Source of the DNA: Cynocephalus volans
Lineage: Eukaryota; Chordata; Mammalia; Dermoptera; Cynocephalidae
Assembly (NCBI RefSeq): GCF_027409185.1
Contig: NC_084462.1
Span: 86,290,179-86,354,178 of the forward strand
Direction: 5' to 3'
Length of the DNA stretch: 64,000 nucleotides
Part shown: piece by piece, positions 44,401-56,400 of the stretch
Layout: each line of letters begins with the position of its first letter
How positions within the stretch are numbered: position 1 is the stretch's first letter
Notes under the pieces: model-generated
What the model was told of the DNA's origin: nothing
What the model saw: the letters and a program-made list of their open reading frames with translations, nothing else
Database searches by the model: none
Made by a program: the position numbers and the translations under genes

Positions 44401-47400
44401 TTGATCATCTTTAGCTAACTAACCATTTCATCTGCTTGATACATGTGTTTTGTTTTTTTTTTTAATCTAAGATGTTGGTGAAAGTGACAAATGGAGAGGG
44501 AGACACTAGAGCTCTGTGGTGTGCTCTGGAGACCTGTTTTTAAAGATTGTTCTTGCTCATTAACTAGGATTCAGGTTATGACTGCTGAGCTACAGATTCA
44601 CTAATTATCATCATTCAACTGTCCATTTCTCTCACTTGTGTATGAGGAATTCACAACTGTCTTCAAAGAAATGCTGCTGAAACTCAGATGTGCAAGGTGT
44701 AGAGAAGTGTCTTGACTAGCAGTCCAGGGACCCTGTCTAAAATAAGGTCAAAGTTCAGCTCAATGATTTTTCCATTTGGCTATTCTAAACAGATTTTAGA
44801 CTTCTGTATATCATTAGCAGCTCTAGAAAATTAGACATTTATTATAAATGGGTAGTTCAAAGAAAAAAAAATGAAAAGTCTAAAATACCAAATTTAGTCT
44901 TCAATTGGTGCATTTGAACTACTGGAAATTTGCATTTTCATTCAACAGATGTTTATGTAGTGTTAGTTATGGGAAGTCATTGTATTGGGTTCCAGGGCAC
45001 AAGGACAAGGCTCTTTGTTTTTTCAGTTTATTTATTTATTAATTTTTTTACATTCTATGATGTTGTTGTGGAGCAGTTAGGGGGGAGGGGGTGAGGGGAA
45101 GAGGGAAGGAAATAGGGTGGGAGAAAGAGGAAGGAGGAGGGGCAGGGTTGAGGCCTGTGCACCCCCCTCATTCCTGCAGGGGAGACCAGGGGGCTTCCAG
45201 CAGTGGCTTGGTCATTGCTGGGCTGGGTGCAGATGTCATGGGGCTGTGGCTGAAGCCCTCACCCCCCACTACCCCAGCTCAGGAGCCTGGGGCGCTTCTT
45301 GTGGCAGCTTGGTTGTCATCACTGGCCTGGTTGCTAGTGTTGGGGGCATGGCCAAGGCCCTCAGCTCCCCACCCTTGGGACTGGTTGCAGGTGTTGGGGG
45401 GGCACGGCAGAGGCCCCCAGCCCTCCTGACTCCCTGGCTTGGTATCCAAGGTGACTTCCAGTCTAAGTTTTATAGGTGTTCTTCGGTAATGTGAGACCTT
45501 TACTAGTTAGTATCAAACTTTGTCTCTGATATGTGTGTATTTTGTTTTCTCTTTCAGTTCTGTGTTCGATTATTTGCTATTCCCACCACTTAAACTCTGC
45601 ACTGGAACTAAATTGTTGTCCTTTGCTTACTTCTGAAATGAGGGAACTTCCTGTGAGGATCAGCACTTGAGCTCTATGGTTGAGCTAAATTGCTACTTTG
45701 CTGCTGATTCTCTGGAGAAGGCTTTTTGCGCAGCTCAGGTTTTAATTGTTGACTTTATAGGTATGTTAGGGTCTCGTGAGATCTGGTGCACCTGGGTTGT
45801 GTAGAAACTCTGGTCTGGGCCTGAGACTTTTCAGCAAACTGTACCCCCTGCAGTTCTATACTCCTGACCAGTCTACATTGAGTGGGTCTGTGCTGACTGG
45901 GGGGCAGATCACCTGTCCTTGCTCTGTCCCAGTGTTCCCCCAGTGGGCCCATCTCCCCCACCGCCTGTGCTCCAAACACTTCCCATGGGACGGGCCCTGC
46001 GCTGGTCCCTTGCAATGACTCACAGGCCTCTGAGTGGCTCCTTTTTATCAGTTGTTGTGGTTCCTCACTCCTATGCAGGTCCATGGAAACCCTGTTAGTA
46101 GTTTCTGGCCTGGGGGCCACCCAGGTCCTCTTCTCTCCTGCTTCCTCCAAGCAACTTCATCTGAGGGGCATAGCTGCGGCTTTTGCCGGCTCCTGCTCTG
46201 TGCATGCACCAGCTCCAGCCTTGAAGTGGCCAGGGCTCGAAATGGTCAGAGCGGTTCTTTCTTTCTCTATCGTGGCTTCTCCCACCTTCATGCACTCTGT
46301 AGGTCTCTCCTCCTCTTCCCCTGAGCTCTAGCAGCCTCAGCTTGGCTGTCATTGCTTTTTAATAGTTGTAAATTGGTTAATTTGTGGGAGAGAGTGACGC
46401 TGGGGAGTGTCTATTCTCCCATCTTGACCGGAAGCCAGGACAAGGCTCTTGAAGCTCAAATGTGAGTGGGCAAGATGGGAGGTAACCCTGATGCCTGGGG
46501 GAGGAGCAGAGAGAGCTCTAGAGGGGAAGCACCCAGCTCTGCCTGGGGTGGAGGGCGGCAGGGAAAGCACCCCAGATGAGTCTTGAGCTGACTCTTGACT
46601 GCTCAGAGCTGTTTGTTCATGATGGGGAAAGGAAGGGTGAGGCCAGGGTGGGGAGAACAGAAGTACACAGCAGAGAGCCAAGGAAGAACTTGGTATGTTC
46701 TAGAAACTGCTAGTAGTTTGGGTGGCAGCAGGCAGAAGGTGGATTGAAAAGGGGGTGAGGACTGAGTAGGAAAATCAGCCAGGATGGTGGCTCCCCAGGC
46801 CTGGCTCTTCATCAAAATCCACAGGGTGGGGGGGATTTCAAAGTTTTCCTCTTGTAGAGCCCAAGCCCATGGAAATTCTGATCAGGTGTGGGTAAGGGAG
46901 TTTGCATGTTCAAAGGAAACTGGTGCTCAGTCTGGTTGAGGAAGCGCTGGCAGGCTGCTGCAGCAGTCATGAGAAGATTGGTGGGGACAGGGTGGGGGGA
47001 GCTGATTGATGGCCACCGCAGTGGAGGTGGTGGGCAGGAGGGACAGATGAGAGCTGTTTAAGGGGCAGGATTTCCAGCACCTGATGACCATTTGGCTGTT
47101 GGGGTGGAGATGGGGGTTTGCAGACAGCAATGACCCAGGTTTCTAACTGGATGGCAAGAGAGCTGAGGAGGAGGAGCAGGTTTTGGGGTAGGCATAATCA
47201 TCACTTGATTTTGGAGTTTGTGAAGACATTTAGGGGCTGATGTCTGGGAGGCAGTTGGAGATATGGACTAGATGTTCTATTGCAAGATCTGGTCTCAAAG
47301 ATGCACAGGAGCCAGTTGCAGAAGCCAAAGAAATGGATGGAACTCTCCAGGAACAGCCCATCAAGACAAGAGGTGGGGAAGGACCTTGTGAGACACGGAC

Positions 47401-50400
47401 ATGGGTGAGTTGGAGGGGGCCTACGAGGGGCTAGCAAAGAGGAGGAAGAGAGGGAGGCCAATGTGGCCATCTGGCCTGGTGGCCCTAGAGGGCAGAAGCT
47501 CCCTTCCAGTCCAGAAGGCTGCTCTAGGAAGGGAGCTGCGGCAACCCTAGTCCATGTAAGTCTTCAAACCGTTTCTGTGGCGAATGCCAGAGGACCCCTT
47601 CAAAAGCGACAGGTCTCACATGACCTGTGTGCATAGGGTGCATTCCTGAGCCCATGTGTAGGATTACAGCAATATTATTGCTAGGGCTCAGGGCCCACAG
47701 AAACTTTGTACAGACTGGGTCACAGATCCCTCACATGCCAGGCTGGGTCACCAGGCCCCTCACATGTAGGTCCATGCTAGGTAATTGGGAAAGATCCTGG
47801 GAGCCATTGACAGAGACATGAGCTCAGTCCTCAACAGTAACAGCAGCTGTGGTGACCTCTTGGGTTATTCTGGGGGCACTAGACAGCAACAGCAGTGGTG
47901 GCATCCCGGAGGTGGGGGCCACTGTGGATCAGAGCTACTCGTCCTTTATGCGTAAGCCCATAACCCAGGACCCCTGGGTGCACATGCACAAATAAATTAG
48001 ACAATAGCCAAGGAACACCTGGGTACACGTGCATATTTACATCAAATGCTCAACAAGATTCTGAATATCTGAGGGGTCCTGACCATTTTCCTTCACTTTC
48101 CCTACACCTTGTCACTTCCTAAGCTTCAGGGTCCGACCCCAGCCTAAGGACGAGCCTCCATGGAGGGTTCCCAGGAGAGGCTCTGGAGAGAGGCTCGACT
48201 CCCAGCAGGGCTTGGCCACCGTCCCAGTCCCGAGGCTCCTGCCTGCCTGGCTGAAGGAACCACCCACGGGAGGTCATGTGGGAGCCAGTCACACTGTTTG
48301 CAGGGCTATTATTTGTCTAAGTGCTGCAAAGCCAGCTCTTCCTCGGTCTGGAGCGCTGCCTTGTGGGTAGAGGAATGTGAGGAAGGAGGAGAGGCAGGAA
48401 TGAGTGGGTCTTGCACTTGGATGAGTGAACTTGGGTGGTGTTTACTTACTAGGCTGGGTTTCAGCGGCAGGGCCCTAAATGCCAGGCAGCACGTGCCACA
48501 GAGGCACCAGGACCGCAGGCATGGGCGGCCTGTGGTCACCTCGGCCTAATACTGCCTTTTAGCTGCAACAAATCCAAAACTGTTACTGGGAGAGCATGTA
48601 GACTCTCCAGTAGGTGGTTGGTTGCAGTTGAGAGTTCACGATTATTTTCAGGACCAGACTCTTAATGAGTTCAAACCAGGAGTCACAGGCCCTGACTCGC
48701 AGGAATCCTGGTCCTTTGAGACTCTCTCTCTGGTGTTTAGTGAGTTATTGCCCTCTCTGGGCTTGAGCTGGGGGAACAGTAAAACAAAAGGTTGATTGGC
48801 CTATGGACTTTCACATTACCTCGTGGCATCCCAGGCTTCCGTGGAAGAACCTCAGACCTCAGCTCCACTCCCAGCGGTCTCCATTCTGTTTCACATCGTG
48901 GGCTGCCATCCTTTCATTTGAAGGAAGCTTCCTGCAGCTTTAAAAAGAAGTCTGACTGGGCCGACCCCGTGGCGCACTTGGTAGAGTGCTGCGCTGGGAG
49001 CGCGGCGACTCTCCCGCCGCGGGTTCGGATCCCATATAGGAATGACCAGTGCGCTCACTGGCTGAGTGCTGGTCACGAAAAAGACAAAAAAAAAAAAAAA
49101 AAAAAAAGAAGTCTGACAAACAACTTGGAGCAGACAATCTCCAAGGACACTTTCAGCTCTGACATTCTGTAGTAGTCAATTCTTGATAAATTGGGGTATT
49201 CCATTTTCATGGATTGAGCTTCATGAAGTAATCAATAAAAAAATTTAGTAGCAGACCTGAGGTAGGAAATGTGTGGCCCATGGCAATAAGGATGTGTGTG
49301 GGTGGGTGGGTGTGTTTGGGAGGGTGTGTCTGTGTTTATGAGGCTTCTGTTTACCTATCTGCCTGGGAGCGTGTGTCATGCCTACCAGGTCATTCTTCCA
49401 TATTCTCTGTCAACACTTACCCGTCCCATGTACCATTTCAGCAAGCTGTCAAGGAGTAAAGCAACTCAAATAACTTGAAATAGTCATGACCGATTTCCAA
49501 CCAATGAATTTTTTTTTGCTTTTTGTGGTTAAGTGAAGCAATTCATATTAACTAATAGATAATTCTCCTCATGCAACATTGTCCTAGTCTAGTACTGGTG
49601 CCTGAATGTTGTTTTATTCTTATTCTTTGTTTCCTCCAACACTTCACATGAAAATTTTAAGCATAAAGTGAAGTTGACAAAATTTACAGTGAGCATCTGT
49701 CCCATCACCTAGATCCATTTTACTGTCTTTGTTGTATCACACTTCTATCTGTCTTTCTGTCCTTCTATTCAGTGCTCAATCCAACTCACTTTTTGGAAGC
49801 ATTTTAGAGTAAACTGGATACATCAATATACCGCCTAAATATTTTAGCATGCATATTATTAACTAAAGTTCCATGTTTGCTTAGTTCTTTGTGTAAAATT
49901 GACAGACAGTGAAATGCAGAAATCTTAAGTCTACATTGTCTGAGGTTTGAAAAGTGCTTGACACCTGTGTTACTCAAACCCTATCAAGATATAGAAAGGT
50001 ACCATCACCCCCAGAACATTCCTCATATGCTTTCCCAGTCACTTCCTGGACCTCCCTACTCCCAGCGGTAACTGCTACTCTGAATTTTTTTCCCGCCATA
50101 CATTAGTTTTACCTTATGTATTAGTATAACGTATTACTGTAAAGTACTGTTCAAACACTTCACTTAAGGGACTCGGAGGAAATACTCATTTCTGTAAGGC
50201 TTCTTTTACTCAGCATAGTGCTTTGGAGATTCATGCACATTCTTGTTTGTATCAGTAGTTCATTCCTTTTTACTGGTATATTCTATTGTATGGGTATAGC
50301 ACAGTTTTGTTTTGTTTTTTGGGTCTTTTGGCAGCTCACTGGTACAGATATCTAAACCTGGACCTTGGTGTTATCAGCACCAACTGAGCTAACTGGCCAT

Positions 50401-53400
50401 CCCTGTTTTGTGTTTGTTTGTTTTTTTAAATTCATTCTCATATTAATGGACATCTAGTCTGTTTCCAGTGTTTAGCCATTATGAATAAAATTCTATGAAC
50501 ATTCATGCATAATTCTTTTCATGGTATTTTGATATTTGCCTTTAAAGATTAATATTCATTGTTTATTCTGATTACAAAAGCAATATAGGCAAGTTGTAGA
50601 AAATACATCAAGCTATAATGAAGAAAATTAAAATGTCATAATTTTATTGCTCAGAATTTGATCTGTAACTGAAAACTCCTGAAGGTACAATTTCTCAACC
50701 CAAAGGAATATTTCCTCATGGTCTAAAGGCACCAGCAGCAGATGGTCAGCTGGCCTACATCCACATCATTATTCAGCAAAGACGTTTGCCCTCGGCTCTG
50801 AAGAAGCTGAGGTTCACAAAAGGCAGCATCTTGTTTGTGTTTATCCCCAGAGCCTAGGATGGTGCCTGTTGAAAATTCAGTTCTCAGAGGCTGTTTATTT
50901 GGATGGACAAGAAGCACTTAAGCAAATATGCAGCTTTCTCTATTGAAGACACAAAAGCTCCTATTACAACTAGAGTTTACACACTTGACAATTACCTTCA
51001 GAAAGTCCATCTGTCACTGTCAGAAACAATGCCCAAGGTGGCCCGTGGTGTAAGGAGGCTGGAAGGAGACCCCCCACACGCAGGACCCCCTGTAGGAGGC
51101 AGTACAGCTGGGTGCTCATCCCAGCTCTGACCAGGGAAATAAGGGTTGGATGCTGGATGGTCTCTCAGGACTCATCCAGATCTTCGATCCTGGGCTATTG
51201 ATCCTTTGCATTGGGGAGCTTTCCTCAGTGCTATTTAACGTCTCCATGTGAGTGCTTCCCAGTTCTTTCTCCTGTTGACCTGTCTTTGTCCCAGCACATC
51301 AGAGTCACCTATAGGGATGGGGGTGCATGAGAGTGCTGCCTGGTGTCTCTTCTTGTAAGGACACTAGTCCTATAATCTTATCGGATCGGGGCCCCACACT
51401 TATGACCTCATTTAACCTCAATTACCTCCTAAAGACCCAATCTCCAATTAGTCGCACCGGGGCTTAGGGCTTCAACATGTGAGTTTGGGGAGGACACAAT
51501 TTAGTCCATAGCAACATGGTTCTACCTAAAGACCTGTACATCAGCACTGAGCCAGGTGTGCCAATTGCCTGTAGGGAACTGAGCTGGGCAGCTACACCTG
51601 GACTTCCACATCTCCCATGGTGGGAATCCTTGACTGCTGACCAGTGTGATAAGACTGTGATAACACTGCTGTAACAATACATCCGTAGCATTTACAAAGT
51701 GCTTTCAAGTACATAGTTAACCACCTGGGAAACCTTGAAGTAGGTATTGTTGTGCCCGTTTTATGGATGAGAAAAATGAAGTGCAAGATGTTGAGTGTCC
51801 GGCTCAGAGCCCCATAGTCCATCGGTGGTGAACCAAATTCCTCTGTGCCAACTCTCGTAGACAGCACTCAGCTCTTCCCATTAAGAAACTTGTGGATTTC
51901 CTTCACACCCACGGGCTTTCAGTTTTCAAGTTGTATGTAGGACACTTTGGGAATTCCATTGCCTGTAACATTCCATTGCAGGTGCACTAAAGATGACCTC
52001 ATCAGCAAAATTAGATAACAGTATTTCTTTTCTTTCTTTTTTTTTTTTTTTTGTCTTTTTGTGACCGGTAAGGGGATCGCAACCCTTGGCATGGTGTCGC
52101 CCGCACCGCGCTCAGCCAGTGAGCGCACTGGCTATTCCTATAGAGGATCCGAACCCGCGGCGGGAGCGCCGCTGTGCTCCCAAGTGCTGCACTCTCCTGA
52201 GTGCGCCACGGGGCCGGCCCAGATAACAGTATTTCTAACGAAGGAACTGACCTAGTGGACAGGGAGAAGCTTTCCGGTATCTAATCATCTAACCATCTGT
52301 GGTTTTGTTTCTAAAGTGCTGAAATTAAGCCTGTGTTATTCTGTTGGTCAGTACAACAGGGTTTGGATTCCTGATCCTGAAGAAGTTTGGAAGTCTGCTG
52401 AAATAGCAAAGGACTACAGAGTTGGTGACAAAGTGCTGCAACTCTTGCTGGAGGATGGAACGGTGAGGAGCCTTGCTGTGGCTACACTGATGTATAAAGC
52501 AGTAACTGGATGTGTGGGGGGGTGGGGGGCGAATGGCCCCTGTGGGAGCAGCCCAGGGGAGGGTGCTTGGGGTTACAGCACCATCCCCACAATGGCCAGC
52601 TGGTGCCGCGGATCCCCTGACGAGTTTGTACCATCCCCTTCCACCCGCCCGCCCCCACACTGGCTGCATCAACCAGGCAGCTCTGTAACCAGGGTCCAGG
52701 TGTTAGCCAGGTCTGCGCCCTGTGCTGCATTTCCAGGTTTTCCACATTGGAGAATACTAAAAAGCGATTAGCTATTTTGGGTCTCAGCAGAGAGACTGGG
52801 TGAAGATGAAAAACTTGGAGGGAAGTAGTATGAGCCAAGGCATAAACTGGTAGGAAAAAAAATCAAGATGGGAAGAGGAAGAGAGGAAGGAGATAAAAAA
52901 AAATAGGAAGGGAGAGGGAGGGGTGGGAGGAGGCTGCAAGGAGAGAAAGTCAGTCTGTGGATGTACAGAGTTATGTAAGGGTTGAGACTCCAGGAGGGAA
53001 CGTGGCAGGGGACAGGAACGCCCAGCTTTGTGACAGTATGAGGAGCCTCTGTCGGTATTGGTGTGACGAAGGAGAGACCAGGCATGAGCTTCAGCAGTCG
53101 TGCCCACGGTGGGATGTGCTGGGGAGGAGCTGCTCTCAAAGGCTGCACGTGCTTTCTGTTATGCAGCTTCGGAAGATTTTGCATGTGTTGTCCTTTCCCA
53201 CCCTAGCTGTAATGACATCCCACGAGATCCATAGCTAGGGAGAACTTACATTTTTAGACCCAACTGTCTGGATGCAGAGCTGGACAGAGGATTTATGCTC
53301 CATCTGGATGCCAGAGGTGGGCTGGGGACGACCATGTGAATATTAAATTCTGGAATTTCAAAGCACATAAATGGTGCCTATAGAGACAGGACATGCTGTC

Positions 53401-56400
53401 TCCGATCAGACGGTCATGGTTTTGGGAGACATTTCCTGAGATCCTGGGAAGGGAGACAAACACACCATTAAGGGCACATCCTCTAGAGTTAGATTGTCTG
53501 GACCGAAATCCTGGTACTGCCACTTGCTACATCTGTGACAGTGGGCCTGTAGGTTTCCTTGTGTGTAAAGGGATTTGATAACAGTGCACTTTCATAGGGT
53601 TGCCGGAGATCAGAGAGACCGTCCATGTATGCACGTGCACACACAAGAGAGCCCGGCAGAGAATGCCGCTGTTCCCATTCAGCCTTCCCTTTCCCATCGG
53701 TGACTCCATGCTGCTTATATTGAGTACCTCCTGTGCACAACCGAGGTTCTGATTAGGGATCAGATGGCTGGCTGGGGAGAAAAACTTCAAGGTAGCAGCT
53801 GCGGTGGCTGTTAGCTGCTTTAGTAATGTCAGCAGGGCCTCAGGTGGCTGCATTCCTGGCCCTGACCCGGCTGCCCCAGGGAGAAGCAGCCAAGGTGGCA
53901 GGCAGCCAGACTGCTCTGTAACCCTGTGTCTGTACCATGAGGGACAAAGCCTGCTTTGTGTGGGGAGATATCACCACTGCCTCCACCTGTCCATCTGATG
54001 TTCTTCACACTTCCTCCCCTCCTCCAAAGACTGCTCTGTTTTTCTCTCTCTTTTTCCCTCTCCCTGTTTCTCTCACAGGTAACACACACAATGGCTGAAC
54101 CGGAAATGGGGTGGTTGATTTGAAACAGAAAAAGAAAGGGAAAGTAAAACTTATGAGAAGTGTTTTTCTTGATTTTATTCTCAAAGTGTGTAGACTGACA
54201 ATATCCGGGTTGGGGGGCAGGCCAACAAGCAGAATTGCGCTGGTGACACTGGAGCAGGAGTTGCTATGAGGACCTGCGTCCAGTTGTCTGGGGCTGCCCT
54301 GAGCTGCTCACCTTATGCAAAACAGGCCAGCCAACCATCCAACAAAAACCCCGTCAGGCTGGCAGGAGGCATCGTGATAGTGAAAGCACAGGCTTCAGAG
54401 CCATATCCGTGTAACTGTGTGAGGGTGGACACCAAACTCAGTCTTTCTGAACCTGTCTCATAACTGTTGATTGGGGTAGTCATGCCCCCCTTGAAGATTA
54501 AATGAAACAATCAGTGCTGAGTGCATGGCATGGGGTCTGTGCGGTGGCACTTTTTAAGGGGCGTCTGGGTCACCCTGTGGAGCTGGTCTAGGACCAGGGA
54601 TCGGAAGGAAGCCAGGGGTACTGATTGAATGTCAGGAGGGCAGTGCGGGAAGGTAGAAGGGAAACAAGTTTGCTGGGTGACCTTGCTCAAGTCACTTTAC
54701 CCCTCCAGGCTGAAATGAGAGTGAAGGAAGAGAGAACAGGTGGCAATAAGGTCCTTGGATGCTCTGACATCTGGAGGGCCCAGTCATCTGTGGTATCGAT
54801 GCCAAAAGGTGTGTTAATCTCACTTCCATTCTGTTCTGGTAGCTACTTTAGAAATACTAGGTTAAATCCAGAAGAGGGGCCAGCTGGGGAAAGTTAGTCC
54901 AGGGCTGAGAATGGTAGGGACAGGCAGCCTTGCAGGGGAACCATGAGCCCTCAGGCACTGCCGACAGCAGTCAGTCACAAGGGAGTGGGGGGGTCTTTCG
55001 CAGAGAGACCACCACCCACACAGGCTCTTCAGATGTTTCTCATCACCAAGTGTGTCAACTTTGAATAGAGATTTGGAAACCTTAGAGTTGTCAGGGACCT
55101 TAGGTCATTGTGTCATTTTAGCAGCAGAATCCTGTTTTCAGTGAAAACTTCCAACACTAAACCACATACAGGTAGAGCCAGGTGGTAGAATTGGGGGTAG
55201 GGCACCTGGATCCCTGCCTGTGTGGTGGGCCTGTCACCCCTCACTGAGGCCTCTGTAGCTCTGAGGACCACTGATCTGGTCCAGCCCCTCTTCACAGATG
55301 ACATAAGTGAAGCCGAGAGAGGGTGAGTGACTCACCCCAGGGCACACAGCGAGTGCCCTGGTCCCCTGGCTTCCACTTTCCATTACTCCAAGAATCAGCT
55401 ATGAAGATTATTTTCTTGTTGCTATACATAAGTATGTTTTTCAGTGTCAGCGATGACTCCGATGGGGAGTGAATAGGACAAAGGAGAGCGGTTCAGCAGA
55501 AACACCAAAAATCTTTTATTGCCAGAACTTTAATTTCATCTTTGTCCACAGGAGCTGGATTACTCCATTGATCCAGAATCTCTGCCTCCACTTCGGAATC
55601 CTGACATCCTCGTGGGTGAGAATGACCTCACGGCCCTCAGCTATCTCCACGAGCCTGCGGTTCTCCACAATCTCAGGATCCGCTTTGCAGAATCCAAACT
55701 CATTTACACCTACAGCGGTAAGGAGAGCGATTCCAGGAGGGAAGGACAGCGCTGAGACTTAGTGTTTGCTGTCCGGAGCATCCTGATTATGTCCCATATG
55801 ATGTTTATTCTGAGCATCTAGAGTCTGTTATAAAAAGAAGTGTCTAGGTGGGGAGAACCTTCAACAAGAGCTAAGACTGACTGCAGAGAAAAACAGATGT
55901 GATAAAGCTTGTGTTTCCATTTCTCATTAGATTTGATACATTTATTACTTATTTGCGGCAATGATAGGGTTATTCCATTTACATTGCAAATTGTGAAAGT
56001 CTTTCAGTGTGGGGGCTGTCCCACTTTGCCATCTCATCAGATCATCGGAAGAACCTGGAGATGTAGGTGATCATCCGGGAACCAATATTCAGAGCATTAA
56101 CCGACCTTCCCAAAGTCACACAGAGGGTTTAATAAGTGGTAGAGGTGGGGTTTCTCAAAAGACCCTGGAGAGGTGGGTGACAGTAAGAATCCTGTAACTG
56201 CATCTAGCATCTTTCCTCAGGAATCATTTTGGTGGCCATGAATCCTTACAAGCAGTTGCCGATATATGGAGATGCCATCATCCAGGCCTACAGCGGGCAG
56301 AACATGGGCGACATGGACCCTCACATATTTGCCGTGGCAGAAGAGGCATACAAGCAGATGGCCAGGTAGCTTCCCGCCAGGCTGAGCTTCTGCTTGTGTT

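Larger units (their letters stand above)
41456..52351 (+). other. MYO5C intron 1, 10.9 kb
   Basis: GT-AG. The first ~0.6 kb is still CpG island. Then come a CYN SINE (42372), L2 (42625), MIR (44083), the L1-like/VNTR composite element (45016-46436), an LTR-like repeat (47657), a CYN SINE (48957), antisense L1 (49640), a CYN monomer (50305), an LTR fragment (51340) and a CYN dimer (52029). GC-rich unassigned sequence fills 46.45-47.65 and 48.1-48.9 kb. Confidence 0.85.
52463..55551 (+). other. MYO5C intron 2, 3.1 kb
   Basis: GT-AG. G-rich start (52510-52530), a polypurine stretch at about 52850-52940, and MIR pieces at 53480-53590 and 54370-54545. No young SINE. The remaining sequence is unassigned. 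Confidence 0.82.

Noticed and set aside
45755..46352. Several open frames of 80-131 codons on both strands
   Set aside because: All fall in the L1-like leader of the composite element and do not resemble ORF1p.
52768..53184. Minus-strand frame of 138 codons
   Set aside because: The Pro/Ser/Phe-rich product comes from a polypurine tract in intron 2; no protein family resemblance.
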